A stretch of DNA of 47,189 bases from a bacterium (GCA_021372615.1 JAJFUB010000123.1:1-47189), one strand, 5' to 3'; shown: positions 27,027 through 36,147, counted from the stretch's first letter. Numbers and translations are program-made. Notes: generated by a model not told the origin, from the sequence alone.

Positions 27027-27556
27027 GCGACAGGATGACCTGCTATCTGAGCCTGGGCTCGAACCTGGGGGATCGTGCGCGCGCCCTGGCGCAGGCCCTC
27101 GCCCTGCTCGACGCCCACCCGGACATCCATGTGCGTCAGGTGTCCCCCGTCTACGAGACGAAGGCCGTGGCCGACGAGCCCCAGCCGGACTATCTCAACC
27201 TGGCGGTGGCCGTGGAGACGAACCTGGAACCCCCGGCGTTGCTCGCCGTCATGCATGACATTGAGCGTCGTCTGGGTCGCACGCGACCCTACCAGAACGC
27301 GCCGCGCACCGTTGATCTCGACCTGCTCGTGTGCGCCACAGAAGTTGCGCCGGGTGGTATAATGTGCGCGACGGCGGAGCTGACGCTGCCGCATCCGCGG
27401 ATGCTGGAGCGCCAGTTCGTGCTGCAGCCGCTGGCCGACCTGAACCCGGACCTGCAGGTCGGCGGCGCGCCCCCCGTGGGCGAGCTGGTGGACCGCGACG
27501 ATCCTGACGTGCGGCGGCTGGGCGAGCTGTCTGAGTTGATCGGCGAGGCCCGATAG
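27023..27556 (+). CDS. folK: 2-amino-4-hydroxy-6-hydroxymethyldihydropteridine pyrophosphokinase
   Basis: A 177-residue FolK, which transfers pyrophosphate from ATP to 6-hydroxymethyl-7,8-dihydropterin in folate synthesis. The N-terminal SLGSNLGDR, the QVSPVYETKAV segment and the RTVDLDLLV motif, which supplies the magnesium-binding aspartates, are all present, as is the late LPHPRMLERQFVLQPL. It overlaps the preceding fucosidase by four bases (ATGA). An alternative ATG twelve bases on would shorten it by four residues. folP and folB are not in the window. It is followed after 12 bases by a GspF-like gene. Confidence 0.95.
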   Translation: MSDRMTCYLSLGSNLGDRARALAQALALLDAHPDIHVRQVSPVYETKAVADEPQPDYLNLAVAVETNLEPPALLAVMHDIERRLGRTRPYQNAPRTVDLDLLVCATEVAPGGIMCATAELTLPHPRMLERQFVLQPLADLNPDLQVGGAPPVGELVDRDDPDVRRLGELSELIGEAR

Positions 27557-27568
27557 GCGGGAACCCTC

Positions 27569-28579
27569 ATGTTCGGCAGCCTGAGATTGGTCGAGAGAGT
27601 ACACCTCTTCCGTGAGTTGGCGACCCTCGTCAATGCGGGGATGTCGCTGGGCATGGCGCTGTCGTCGCTCGAGGAGCGGGGCGGCTCGCCGGAGCTGCGG
27701 GTGGCGCTGCGCGACGCGGCGCGGAGCGTGTCCTCCGGCAAGCGTTTCTCCGAGGTGATGGCCCGCCATCCAAAGGTCTTCTCGGAACTCAACGTCGCGC
27801 TGATCGCTGCCGGCGAGGAGGGCGGGCACCTGGATGAGATGCTCACTCTGTCGGCCGACTACCTCGAGCGCGACCTGGAGTTCCAGCAGACGCTGGCGCG
27901 GGAGACGCTCTACCCCAAGCTGCTGCTGGTCGCGGTGGTGCTGATCCCGCTGGCCACGCGCATGATCATCGCCGGGCTGACGCTGAGCCTGGGGCAGGCG
28001 CTGCTGGTGGGCATCAAGTTCGCTGCGGTGGTGGGGCTGTTCGTCCTGTTGCCGCTCGGCGTGCTCTACATGGTCTACCGTCGCTACTACCACTCGACGG
28101 CCCAGGGCCGGCGGACGATAGACGACCTGAAACTCCGCGTGCCCATCTGGGGCGCGGTGTCGGCGAAGCTGGCGTGGGCCCGCCTGTGCCGGGCTCTGTC
28201 AGCCCTGTACGGGGCGGGGGTCAACATCCGCTCCGCCGTGGGCATTGCCTCGAACACCGCCGCCAACCGGGCGATCGAGGAGGCCCTGACCGGGACGGTG
28301 CCCGCGCTGGAGCGCGGCGAGAAGCTGAGCGATGCCCTGGCCAAGACAGGGCAGATCCCGCCGCTGGCCTTGAGCATGCTGCGGACGGGCGAACAGACGG
28401 GACAGATCGACTCGACCATGGCCAAGGTCGCCGACTACTTCGAGGCCGAGGCCTTCACGACGGTGCGTAAGGGCATGACGGCGATCGTGCCCCTGGCGGT
28501 CATCTTCTTCGGGGTGGTCGTGTTCATGATGGCTGCTCAGGCCTATGCCGGCTATTTCAGCGGCCTGCTCAATCAGTAA
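27569..28579 (+). CDS. GspF/PilC-like type II secretion or type IV pilus inner-membrane protein
   Basis: A 336-residue integral membrane protein with two copies of the GspF domain: HLFRELATLVNAGMSLGMAL (about residues 11-130) and LCRALSALYGAGVNIRSAV (about 205-325). Hydrophobic helices lie around residues 118-135, 150-172 and near the C-terminus (IVPLAVIFFGVVVFMM). GEEGGHLDEML and RTGEQTGQIDSTM are the family's conserved glycine turns. It lacks the usual N-terminal extension of about 60 residues found in many PilC proteins. No other pilus or secretion gene is nearby, so it is an orphan platform protein whose partners must lie elsewhere, or it has another role. Confidence 0.92.
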   Translation: MFGSLRLVERVHLFRELATLVNAGMSLGMALSSLEERGGSPELRVALRDAARSVSSGKRFSEVMARHPKVFSELNVALIAAGEEGGHLDEMLTLSADYLERDLEFQQTLARETLYPKLLLVAVVLIPLATRMIIAGLTLSLGQALLVGIKFAAVVGLFVLLPLGVLYMVYRRYYHSTAQGRRTIDDLKLRVPIWGAVSAKLAWARLCRALSALYGAGVNIRSAVGIASNTAANRAIEEALTGTVPALERGEKLSDALAKTGQIPPLALSMLRTGEQTGQIDSTMAKVADYFEAEAFTTVRKGMTAIVPLAVIFFGVVVFMMAAQAYAGYFSGLLNQ

Positions 28580-28614
28580 CAGCGGGGCCAGGACAGGGAG
28601 TTGTCAACGACGGT

Positions 28615-29466
28615 ATGCGGATCGAGAAGCGTATTGCGGGCGTGCGCGCCTTCGTGCAGGCGGCGCGACGCGAGGGTAAGTCAGTGGGCCTCGTGCCGAC
28701 GATGGGGGCGCTGCACGAGGGCCACGAGGCGCTCATGCGCCGCTCCTGCGGCGACAATGATGCGACCGTAGTCAGTGTGTTCGTCAACCCGACCCAGTTC
28801 GGGCCCCAGGAGGACTTCGCCGCCTACCCGCGCGACCTGGAGCAGGACCTGCGCCGGGCTCAGCGCCTGGGGGTCGAGCTGGTCTTCGCCCCGGACGTCG
28901 CGGAGATGTACCCCGAGGGTGCCTCCACGACCGTGACGGTGGCGGGGGTCAGCGAGGGCCTGTGCGGCCACTTCCGCCCGGGGCATTTCACCGGTGTCGC
29001 CACGGTCGTCGCCAAGCTGCTGAGCATCGTGCAGCCTGACCGCGCGTACTTCGGCGAGAAGGACTACCAGCAACTGCAGGTCATCCGGCGCATGGTCACC
29101 GATCTGGCCATGCCCGTGCACATCGTGCCCGTGCCCACTGTGCGTGGGGCCGACGGTCTGGCGATGAGCTCGCGCAACGCCTATCTGAGCCCGGCCGAGC
29201 GCCGGGCGGCGCCCCGCCTCTATCAGGCCCTACAGCAGGGGGCCAAGGTCGCGGTCGGGGGCGGGACGGGCGGGGCAGCGGTCGCGGCGGCGAGGGCAGT
29301 ACTGGATGCAGAGCCGCTCATTAGGGTACAATACCTGGTGGCGGTGGACCCCCAGACACTGCAGGACAAGTCGGAACGGGGGCGGCCGCTGGTACTGGCC
29401 GCAGCCGTATACCTGGGCAAGACGCGACTGATTGACAACATCACCATCAACGGCGAGACGAAGTAG
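28615..29466 (+). CDS. panC: Pantothenate synthetase
   Basis: A 283-residue PanC, which condenses pantoate with beta-alanine using ATP through a pantoyl-adenylate. The nucleotide-binding PTMGALHEGHEALM (HxGH) lies near residue 30; VFVNPTQF, GHFRPGHFTGVATVV, YFGEKDYQQLQVI and MSSRNAYLSP follow in the usual order. Length is normal. It ends in TAG immediately followed by the ATG of panD. It begins 35 bases after the GspF-like gene. panB, the third pantothenate gene, is not in the window. Confidence 0.97.
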   Translation: MRIEKRIAGVRAFVQAARREGKSVGLVPTMGALHEGHEALMRRSCGDNDATVVSVFVNPTQFGPQEDFAAYPRDLEQDLRRAQRLGVELVFAPDVAEMYPEGASTTVTVAGVSEGLCGHFRPGHFTGVATVVAKLLSIVQPDRAYFGEKDYQQLQVIRRMVTDLAMPVHIVPVPTVRGADGLAMSSRNAYLSPAERRAAPRLYQALQQGAKVAVGGGTGGAAVAAARAVLDAEPLIRVQYLVAVDPQTLQDKSERGRPLVLAAAVYLGKTRLIDNITINGETK

Positions 29467-29823
29467 ATGCTCAGAAACATGGCGAAGAGCAAGATCCACG
29501 GGGTGACAGTCACCCAGACCGAGCTGCAGTACGAGGGCAGCATCACGATAGATGCCGACCTCATGCGGCCGGCCGACATCCTCCCCGGCGAGCGCGTGCA
29601 GGTCGTCAACCTGGCCAACGGGGCGCGGCTGGAGACGTACGTGATCGAGGGCCCGCCCGGCTCGGGCACGATCTGCCTCAACGGCCCGGCCGCGCGGCTG
29701 GCGGCCGTCGGCGACAAGGTCCACATCATCTCCTACGCGCTCTACGAGGACGCCGAGGCGCGCGCCCTGCACATGAAGACGATCCTGGCCGACGCCGGCA
29801 ACCACCTGCGGAGCGAGGCATGA
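29467..29823 (+). CDS. panD: Aspartate 1-decarboxylase
   Basis: A 118-residue pyruvoyl enzyme that makes beta-alanine from L-aspartate, feeding panC. Its precursor cleaves itself between Gly24 and Ser25; here [10 protein letters not shown] puts G24-S25 exactly at that position. [20 protein letters not shown] and the GAAAR-like [18 protein letters not shown] block are family-typical. The start codon directly abuts the panC stop, and its own stop overlaps the nadC start (ATGA), so the three are coupled. Confidence 0.97.
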   Translation: MLRNMAKSKIHGVTVTQTELQYEGSITIDADLMRPADILPGERVQVVNLANGARLETYVIEGPPGSGTICLNGPAARLAAVGDKVHIISYALYEDAEARALHMKTILADAGNHLRSEA

Positions 29824-30656
29824 GTGCGGACCTGCAGGCCATCGTGGCCCGGGCACTGGCGGAGGACATTGGCCCTGGCGACATCACCAGTGAGCTGGCG
29901 GTCCCGCCCCACGTCCGGGCGCGGGGCTGTTTCCTGGCCAAGCAGCCCGGCGTACTGTCCGGCCTCTACGTGGCCCAGGAGTGCTTCCGCCAGGTGGACC
30001 CCACGGTGGAGTTCCACGCCCTGACGTCGGAAGGCAGCGTCTTCAGCGCTGGGGACCAGCTCGCGGAAGTCGCCGGCCCGGCCCGCTCGCTGCTGACCGC
30101 CGAGCGCGTGGCCCTCAACTTCCTGCAGCGCCTGTGCGGCGTGGCCACGCTCACACGCGAGTTCGCCAACCGGGTCGCCGGCACCAAGGCCCGCATCGTG
30201 GACACCCGCAAGACGACGCCGGGACTGCGGCTGCTGGAGAAGCGGGCCGTGCGCGCCGGGGGCGGGCACAACCACCGCTTTGCGCTCTATGACGGCGTGC
30301 TGCTCAAGGACAACCACATTGCCGTGGCCGGCGGGGTCGCCCCGGCAGTAGCGGCGGCGCGGGCGGGGGCGCCCCATACGCTGAAGATCGAGGTGGAAGT
30401 CACCTCGCTGCCGCAGCTTGAGGAAGCCCTGGCCGCCGGCGCGGACGTGGCCCTGCTCGACAACATGACGCCGGCGATGATGGCCCAGGCCGTGGCCCTC
30501 GCGGGCGGCCGCCTCCTGCTGGAGGCGTCGGGTGGCATCAACCTCGACAACGTGGCCGCGGTGGCCGAGACCGGTGTAGACCTCATCTCCGTCGGGGCGC
30601 TGACGCACTCGGCCCGCGCCATTGATATCAGCCTGGAGCTGGAGCCCGAGGCGTAG
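29820..30656 (+). CDS. nadC: Nicotinate-nucleotide pyrophosphorylase (carboxylating)
   Basis: A 278-residue quinolinate phosphoribosyltransferase, which forms nicotinate mononucleotide, CO2 and pyrophosphate in de novo NAD synthesis. [11 protein letters not shown] near the N-terminus, [51 protein letters not shown] and [12 protein letters not shown] are all diagnostic and in order. The ATG overlaps the panD stop. nadA and nadB are absent here. It is the last gene of the coupled cofactor run. Confidence 0.97.
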   Translation: MSADLQAIVARALAEDIGPGDITSELAVPPHVRARGCFLAKQPGVLSGLYVAQECFRQVDPTVEFHALTSEGSVFSAGDQLAEVAGPARSLLTAERVALNFLQRLCGVATLTREFANRVAGTKARIVDTRKTTPGLRLLEKRAVRAGGGHNHRFALYDGVLLKDNHIAVAGGVAPAVAAARAGAPHTLKIEVEVTSLPQLEEALAAGADVALLDNMTPAMMAQAVALAGGRLLLEASGGINLDNVAAVAETGVDLISVGALTHSARAIDISLELEPEA

Positions 30657-30727
30657 GACCGCCCTCGGTCGCCCAGTTGACGCGGGCCCGGCCGCACGGG
30701 GTTCGCGACCTGCAAGTGGGGCAAGCC

Positions 30728-31882
30728 ATGTTCCTGATCCCCTGTCTGCTCCTCGCCGCCGCTGTGGCCTGGGCCGCGCCCTCGCCGCCGCCCACCAACC
30801 TGGCCCTGAACTGCCCGTATGTCACCAACGTGCAGACCTTGCCCGGCTGGAACGGCCTGGTGGACGGGGCCAAGGACTCCGACTCCGCTCCCGGCTGCTT
30901 CGCGACCGCCAACGTCACGGGGTACCCCAAGTACACCGTCATTGACCTGCAGGGCGACTGCACCATCAGTAAGGTGGTCGTCTACAACAGCGCCAACGGC
31001 AACACGCGCACGGTCTCTCTGGCCTGCTCGGCCGACGGCCGCACCTACAAGAAGCTGCGCGATCCGGACTTCATCTTCGCGCGCAACAACGCCATGGCGC
31101 TGACGGTCAGCTTCCAGCCCCGCCCCGCGCGCTACGTCCGCGTCACCTTCGTGGACACCTGGCAGGGCGGCCTGGGCGGCAACAACTGTCTGTTCCTGCG
31201 CGAGGTGGAGGTCTACGGCACGCGCGCGGGCGCGACGCCGAAGCCGGACCCCTTCGCCCTCGCCGCCCACCAGGCGCCCCTGGTCGCAACCCGGGCGGAG
31301 GCGATCTTCAAGCGCTACTGTCTGGACGTCCCGGGTGACCTGCGCGTGACCGTCGTGGGCGACAGCTTCACTGCCGGCGCGGACCAGGATACGCACTGGG
31401 CCCGCATCGCAGCCGCCGAACTCGCCAAGCTCTTCCCGGAGAGGCGCGTCGTGCTCACCGGCGTGGGCGGCGATGAAAGCGCCCTGGCCTATGGCCTCGA
31501 CTGGGCCACCGACCACCGGGGCATCCTGGCGCCCGATCTCATCATCGTGGCCTATGGCACGAACGCTGCGCTGGCCGGGGCCAGTCTCGATGAGTTCCGC
31601 AGCAAGTACCAGGCTCTGATTAGTGAGCTGTTGGAGAACACCGGCGCCCTGGTGGTGCCACTCACGCCGCTGCCGTTCCTGCCCCCGGAGACACGGAACT
31701 CCGGTGGCTACGGGGCCATCGTGGAGCAGATCGCACTGGCGGGCGGACTTCCCCTCTTGCGCACATCCGCCGTACTGGGTAAGATCCCGGGAGAGAAGTC
31801 CCTGCTCTATCTGGACAACACCCACCTGAGCCCGGCGGGGCATCGGGCCGTCGGTGAAGCTCTGTCAGACCTGCTACGCTAG
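30728..31882 (+). CDS. Secreted discoidin-like plus SGNH hydrolase
   Basis: A 384-residue protein with signal peptide MFLIPCLLLAAAVAWAAP. Residues of about 25-180 resemble an F5/8 type C domain (TVIDLQGDCTISKVVVYN, RPARYVRVTFVDTWQGG, LREVEVYG). The rest is an SGNH/GDSL-type esterase: VTVVGDSFTAGAD with Ser213, an AYGTN block, and Asp363 and His366 in YLDNTHLSPAGHRAVG complete the usual triad. Such enzymes remove acyl groups from glycans or lipids. The ATG at 30728 was chosen for the signal peptide; the frame is open to 30677. It follows nadC by 71 bases and is followed by a terminator. Confidence 0.88.
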   Translation: MFLIPCLLLAAAVAWAAPSPPPTNLALNCPYVTNVQTLPGWNGLVDGAKDSDSAPGCFATANVTGYPKYTVIDLQGDCTISKVVVYNSANGNTRTVSLACSADGRTYKKLRDPDFIFARNNAMALTVSFQPRPARYVRVTFVDTWQGGLGGNNCLFLREVEVYGTRAGATPKPDPFALAAHQAPLVATRAEAIFKRYCLDVPGDLRVTVVGDSFTAGADQDTHWARIAAAELAKLFPERRVVLTGVGGDESALAYGLDWATDHRGILAPDLIIVAYGTNAALAGASLDEFRSKYQALISELLENTGALVVPLTPLPFLPPETRNSGGYGAIVEQIALAGGLPLLRTSAVLGKIPGEKSLLYLDNTHLSPAGHRAVGEALSDLLR

Positions 31883-31914
31883 CCCGCGCGGCCGCACCCC
31901 TCTGGCCGCACGGG
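31883..31914 (+). terminator. Stem-loop after the SGNH hydrolase gene
   Basis: CCCGCGCGGCC (31883-31893) pairs with GGCCGCACGGG (31904-31914) with one mismatch and a ten-base loop, directly after the TAG stop. It contains a repeated GGCCGCAC. No clear T-run follows. Confidence 0.5.
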
Positions 31915-31956
31915 ACGCTGGTACTCGCATCAATCGCAGAAACGAGATGAGGCCTG

Positions 31957-32292
31957 ATGCGCACCATCGGTGGCATCCTGCTGGGAATCCTCCTGTTCTT
32001 CCCTGGCGTGGAATTCCTGCGGTGGCTCATGGTCAAGGTCCTCGGCGCCTACGACGCCATGACTCTGACCGACGGCTGCCTGCTGATGATCATGATTCTG
32101 CTGTGCGTCCACCTGGTGAACTCCCGCGGGCGGACGGCGGAGCGCGCTCGGCGGTCGGGTCGTGAGGCCGACCGCTTCGAGGAGCCGCAACTGCAGTACC
32201 TCCCTGGTCACGAGCGCCCACGCACGACCCGCCGCGGCACGACACGCAGCCGGCGCACGACCACTCGCCGGAGCGGGGACGACCGGCGCTAG
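31957..32292 (+). CDS. Small membrane protein with basic tail
   Basis: A 111-residue protein with two hydrophobic helices (IGGILLGILLFFPGVEFL and LLMIMILLCVHLV) and a C-terminal tail of about 55 residues rich in Arg and Thr. The tail probably faces the cytoplasm by the positive-inside rule. No family is recognised. GATGAGG before the ATG at 31957 supports the start. It has its own terminator and no obvious functional link to its neighbours. Confidence 0.65.
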   Translation: MRTIGGILLGILLFFPGVEFLRWLMVKVLGAYDAMTLTDGCLLMIMILLCVHLVNSRGRTAERARRSGREADRFEEPQLQYLPGHERPRTTRRGTTRSRRTTTRRSGDDRR

Positions 32293-32314
32293 GGCAGGAC
32301 CGACCGAAGCCAAA

Positions 32315-32339
32315 CGGCAGGCCCACGCCGGGCCTGCCG
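32315..32339 (+). terminator. Strong intrinsic terminator-like hairpin
   Basis: CGGCAGGCCC (32315-32324) and GGGCCTGCCG (32330-32339) form a perfect 10-base stem with the loop ACGCC, preceded by AAA and followed by CTTTCGTCT. It ends the transcript of the small membrane protein gene. Confidence 0.75.
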
Positions 32340-32372
32340 CTTTCGTCTGGGTGAACCTGTCCGGGAAGGCAT

Positions 32373-32390
32373 GCGGCTCTGGAGAGCCGC
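32373..32390. terminator. Perfect short hairpin between convergent genes
   Basis: GCGGCTCT (32373-32380) and AGAGCCGC (32383-32390) are perfect inverted copies around GG. It lies after the stop of the minus-strand alpha/beta hydrolase and may end that transcript, complementing the plus-strand hairpin at 32315. The rest of the gap holds two near-copies of CCGAACCCC. Confidence 0.5.
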
Positions 32391-32447
32391 GCTCCAACGG
32401 CCGCGTCCGAACCCCGAGTCCTGAGTCCCGAACCCCCGACCCGCGCC

Positions 32448-33635
32448 TTACCTCAACCACCTATCGAGCCAGGCGAATGCCTTGTCCTGCATCTCGGCAT
32501 TGAACTCGTGCGGGCCGTCGTAGGTCACAGGCTCGAACCGCCCCTTGGCGCCGGCCTTGGCGTAGACGGCCGCGATCTTGTCGTACGCTGCCTGCACACC
32601 CTCGTTGGTGAACAGCCCGTCCTGCGTGCCCTGGATGCACATCAGCGGCTGCGGCGCGTGCATGGACACGACATCGGGCAGGTCCATGAGCTGCTGCAGT
32701 CCGGGCACCACCGCCCAGAAGCCGATGGAGGTGAGCTTCTGCTGCAGCATCGCCGGGTAGCTGCACATCCACCCCACGACGACCGCCGCCTTGATGCGCG
32801 GGTCCAGCCCGCACAGATGCGCCGAGCGGAAGCCCCCGACCGACAGCCCGCAGCAGCCGATGCGGTCGGGGTCCACATCCGGCCGTGAGGCCAGGTAGTC
32901 CACGCTGCGCATGTCGTCGGTGAACATGATCCCCGCCCACGTGGTGCCACTCTCGAAGACGCCGATGGCGGTCCGGGGCAGCAACTCCCCGGCGCGCCGG
33001 TTGAAGGCAGCGACCTGTTCGGGTGTCATCTGCTCGCGGTCCTGGTACTCCGGCGGGTCGCCCGGCAGGATCATCCGCCGCTCGCCCCAGTACATCATGT
33101 CAATGGCCATGACCACATAGCCGCGCTTGACCAACTCATTGCCCACGCTACGCCCGCTGTAGCCCATCTCCTTGAACGCGGTCAGCGCGGGATGCGCGTT
33201 GGGGAGGCCGATGACCTTCTCCTTGCCCCAGACAAAGAACGCGCCGTGATCGTGTAGGAGCAGGACCGCGGGGTGCTGCTTCTGCCCGTCCTTCGGAATG
33301 AGCACATACGCGGGCACGCGGATGTCGGGGGTGGTGTTGAAGGTGATCTTCTCGCGCACATAGCCGCCGCAATCCACGCGCTCGAGGACCTCCGGCCTGG
33401 GGGCACACTTGGGCGGGTTGTAGTGCAGCAGCTCCCGCACCTTCTTCCGCGCCTGGCGCTGCCATTGCTCCACATCGGTGAAGCGCGGGCTCAGGAAGGA
33501 CAGCGGGAACTGCGCGGGGACCTGCGACTGGATGAAGGGGTACAGGGTCCCGGCCTGGGCATCGGGGACGGGCGGCGTCTGGGCCATGGCCATCGCTCCT
33601 GACAGTATCGCGACGAGGCAGATCAGCGTGCGCAT
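32448..33635 (-). CDS. Secreted alpha/beta hydrolase, acetyl-xylan-esterase or dienelactone-hydrolase-like
   Basis: A 395-residue protein with signal peptide MRTLICLVAILSGAMAMAQ. The alpha/beta hydrolase core shows HPAVLLLHDHGAF for the oxyanion strand, a nucleophile elbow CCGLSVGG with Ser265, Asp339 in QGTQDGLF and His376 in DGPHEFN, a complete triad. It is most like the carbohydrate-esterase-type 'acetyl xylan esterase/dienelactone hydrolase' proteins that deacylate glycans; the true substrate is unknown. The ATG at 33635 overlaps the stop of the upstream gene by one base (TGATG), so it is coupled to the 33635-36094 gene. GGGAGA lies eight bases before the start. Confidence 0.88.
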   Translation of the reverse strand: MRTLICLVAILSGAMAMAQTPPVPDAQAGTLYPFIQSQVPAQFPLSFLSPRFTDVEQWQRQARKKVRELLHYNPPKCAPRPEVLERVDCGGYVREKITFNTTPDIRVPAYVLIPKDGQKQHPAVLLLHDHGAFFVWGKEKVIGLPNAHPALTAFKEMGYSGRSVGNELVKRGYVVMAIDMMYWGERRMILPGDPPEYQDREQMTPEQVAAFNRRAGELLPRTAIGVFESGTTWAGIMFTDDMRSVDYLASRPDVDPDRIGCCGLSVGGFRSAHLCGLDPRIKAAVVVGWMCSYPAMLQQKLTSIGFWAVVPGLQQLMDLPDVVSMHAPQPLMCIQGTQDGLFTNEGVQAAYDKIAAVYAKAGAKGRFEPVTYDGPHEFNAEMQDKAFAWLDRWLR

Positions 33636-36094
33636 CACTGGATCTCCCATGTGTACTTGCGTCCGTTGGTGCTCGGGTCCGAGCCATCACTGGCGGCGAA
33701 CCACAGCGTCGTCCCCCAGTGCGCGAACAGCCCCTTGCCCTCCTCGCGGATGCGCACGTGCGCCGTGTGCGCCGGGCCCAGGGGCTTGCCATCCTCGAAC
33801 ATCAGCAGCGTGGAGGGTGGTACGTCCTTGACGCCGTCGCCGGGGTAGAGCGGGCCGAGGTCATACTGATACAGGTGGCCGATCTCGTGCCGAATCTGCG
33901 ACGGCGAGATCACCCCCTGCAGCGCCATCAGCCAGCGGGCGCCGTCCCGCTCCATGGCTCGCCAGCCGGGCACATCGTCCTGCGGCATCGGCGTCTTGGT
34001 CGCCACCAGCGCCAGGTAGTCCAGGTTCAGGCCTAGCCCGTTCTGGTTCGCCAGCCGCAGCGTGTGCTCGCCGGCCGTGAGCGCCAGCGCCACTGGCTTG
34101 CCCTTGGCCTGCAGGCACGTTACGCCCCAGTTGTCCATGAGGTCCGAGCCATAGCCCCCGGTGGTCGGGAAGGCGAAGTCGCCACGCTGCTCCCCGTCCA
34201 CGCTCAGCGCCCGCGCCGAGTCCACCGGCACGGCGTAGCGAGCCAAGAGGAAGTACTGGTCCGCCACCGGCACGTTAACTTCCCACTCCAGCCAGTGCCC
34301 CTGCGTGTCCGCATGCGACAGCGACAGCCCGGACGCGTTGAGCTTGTCGTTGCGTACGTGCATCTTGCCGCCCCCCTCGGCCGCGAACTGCTCGGCCTCC
34401 ACCCGCAGGATGAGGCCCCACTGCCTGAGCCCGAAGTCATACGGCGCCGGAGGCAGTTGCAGCGTCCGTCGGCTGGAGCTGACGTGGCCCTGGCTGTCCT
34501 TCACGGTCAGCGTCACCGGCAGGGGCCCGCCGTGCAGCATCGTCTGCTTGACGGTCGCGCCGGTCGCCGGCTTGTCGCCGATCCGCCAGGAGTAGGACGC
34601 GATCTTGCCCTCGGCCGCGCGCGACGTGGTCCCGTCCAGCACGACCTCGGAGCCGGTCGACGTCGCCGTAACCGTCGCGTCGAACTGCGCCAGCACCTGG
34701 TTCAGCAGGTTGATCCGCGCGTAGCTGATGCCGGCCACGCCGCTGGCCACGCCGAGCAGATCCAGTGTGGCCGACGGCGCCGACCCGCCCCGCTCGGTGG
34801 CGGTGAAGAACGAGGTCATGGGGTACTGCAGCGCCACCCGCACCGGGTCACTGTGCGTCCCGTCGGGGTAGATCTCCATCAGACGGTTCTCGGCAACAGC
34901 CTTGCCCTGGGCGTCCGCGCCGCTGGTGTAGTAGAAGACGAACAGGCGGCCATCGGGCGTGGCCTGGAAGCGCCCCCAACCGGGGATCAGCTTGCTCTCC
35001 TGCTTCTCTCCGCCGAACGCCAGCCGCGTCTTGTGCACCACCTTGCCCTGGTCAATGATCCCGTACATCAGGGCATACGTCTGCGGCTCGTCCGGGAAGA
35101 ACTTGTCGCGCACGCGCGTATCCCAGACGCTCTGTTCCAGCCACAGGATGTGCGCTCGCCCCTGACCATCCAGCCACAGGTCCAGATTGCTGATGTGCCC
35201 GCAGGTCTTGTCGCAGTCGGCGACCTTCACCCATTCCGCGAAGGGCTGCCGGGTGATGTCCGGGGTCCAGCAGTAGTACAGGCGCCGGAAGTCGTAGTCC
35301 CACGCCTTCCCCTCGTGCAGCACGAGCTTGAACTCGCGCCACTCGCGGACCCACTCGATGATGTCGCTCACGCCCATGAGGTGGGCGGCGCGGTTGCGGA
35401 GGGCCATGTTCTGGTAGCAGACGCGGATCGCCTCGGGCTTCTCAAACTCCGCGCCCCACGGCATCTTGATGGTGCCGCACCTGCTCCACTTGCCCGCGCG
35501 GTCCAGGAACGCCCAGTGGCTCTGGTCATAGCCGGTGTTCTGCAAGTACAGCGCCTCGTGGCTCTTGCCGTCCACGGTGAAGCCGCGGTAGGAGTGCTCG
35601 CAAAATGGTGGGGTGCCTTCCCACTGCGGCAGCGACACCTGCGGCGGGGCTGTCAGCTTCCTGGTATCGAAGATGAGCAACTGCGGCTGGGCCGACCCGT
35701 TGTAGGCGTCCGGCTCCGTGAGCGTGGGATCGCTGGTGAGCAGCAGCCGGCCATCGTCGAACAGCCCCAGCGGGCAGGGCTCGCGCTGGCGGCCGGTGGC
35801 GTCTTTCTGCATGAGCTGCCAGCCCCTGGCCCCGCGCTGGAAGACCATCCAGCGCACGTTGTTGAGCGGCTTTTGGTCCGGGATGGTCTCGATGCCGCTG
35901 GCGAACAGGTCCTGCCCCCGGCGGGCGATACACGTCGAGCCATAGCACCACATCGGCCCGGCGCCGTTGTTGGCCGGCGGCGTGGTGTAGACTTGTTCCT
36001 CGGCCTCGACCGTGGGCAGCAGCGGGGCGGCGGCGTGGGCGTCCATGGCCCAGATCACTCCCGTCAGGCAGAGTGCGGCAGCAAGGACCTTCAT
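33635..36094 (-). CDS. Secreted multi-domain protein with PKD and CBM-like modules
   Basis: An 819-residue protein with signal peptide MKVLAAALCLTGVIWAMDAHA. The first 430 or so residues look like a beta-propeller of the BNR/sialidase-like kind (GLFDDGRLLLTSDPTLTEPD, GHISNLDLWLDGQGRAHILW, GRFQATPDGRLFVFY). A PKD domain follows (about 468-550, VVLDGTTSRAAEGKIASYSW and VTLTVKDSQGHVSS), then a CBM6/35-like module (about 563-695, ILRVEAEQFAAEGGG). The C-terminal 120 residues are unassigned. No catalytic residues are identified. GGAGGA lies five bases before the ATG at 36094. It forms an operon with the esterase-like gene. Confidence 0.85.
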   Translation of the reverse strand: MKVLAAALCLTGVIWAMDAHAAAPLLPTVEAEEQVYTTPPANNGAGPMWCYGSTCIARRGQDLFASGIETIPDQKPLNNVRWMVFQRGARGWQLMQKDATGRQREPCPLGLFDDGRLLLTSDPTLTEPDAYNGSAQPQLLIFDTRKLTAPPQVSLPQWEGTPPFCEHSYRGFTVDGKSHEALYLQNTGYDQSHWAFLDRAGKWSRCGTIKMPWGAEFEKPEAIRVCYQNMALRNRAAHLMGVSDIIEWVREWREFKLVLHEGKAWDYDFRRLYYCWTPDITRQPFAEWVKVADCDKTCGHISNLDLWLDGQGRAHILWLEQSVWDTRVRDKFFPDEPQTYALMYGIIDQGKVVHKTRLAFGGEKQESKLIPGWGRFQATPDGRLFVFYYTSGADAQGKAVAENRLMEIYPDGTHSDPVRVALQYPMTSFFTATERGGSAPSATLDLLGVASGVAGISYARINLLNQVLAQFDATVTATSTGSEVVLDGTTSRAAEGKIASYSWRIGDKPATGATVKQTMLHGGPLPVTLTVKDSQGHVSSSRRTLQLPPAPYDFGLRQWGLILRVEAEQFAAEGGGKMHVRNDKLNASGLSLSHADTQGHWLEWEVNVPVADQYFLLARYAVPVDSARALSVDGEQRGDFAFPTTGGYGSDLMDNWGVTCLQAKGKPVALALTAGEHTLRLANQNGLGLNLDYLALVATKTPMPQDDVPGWRAMERDGARWLMALQGVISPSQIRHEIGHLYQYDLGPLYPGDGVKDVPPSTLLMFEDGKPLGPAHTAHVRIREEGKGLFAHWGTTLWFAASDGSDPSTNGRKYTWEIQ

Positions 36095-36117
36095 GGCATC
36101 CTCCGAGCAAAACGAAA

Positions 36118-36147
36118 CGGCGACTCCACCTTTCGATGAAGCCGCCG
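36118..36147 (-). terminator. Intrinsic terminator for the zinc-ribbon gene
   Basis: On the minus strand CGGCGGCT (36147 to 36140) pairs with AGTCGCCG (36125 to 36118), counting one G-U pair, and is followed by TTTCGTTTTG. A second perfect palindrome, AACGCGCT-g-AGCGCGTT, lies at 36162-36178 nearer the stop codon. Together they separate the zinc-ribbon gene from the secreted protein gene downstream. Confidence 0.6.

Noticed and set aside
27357-27362. TATAAT inside folK as a promoter
   Set aside because: It lies inside the coding sequence with no start codon, ribosome binding site or gene suitably placed downstream before the next gene at 27569. It is probably chance.
34064-36139. A 691-codon open frame antisense to the secreted PKD/CBM-like gene, and similar long antisense frames at 12-1547, 7031-8590 and 14352-15872
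   Set aside because: They lie opposite genes with clear protein families or signal peptides. Their translations are rich in Arg, Gly, His and Val with no recognisable motif, as expected for shadow frames in GC-rich DNA.
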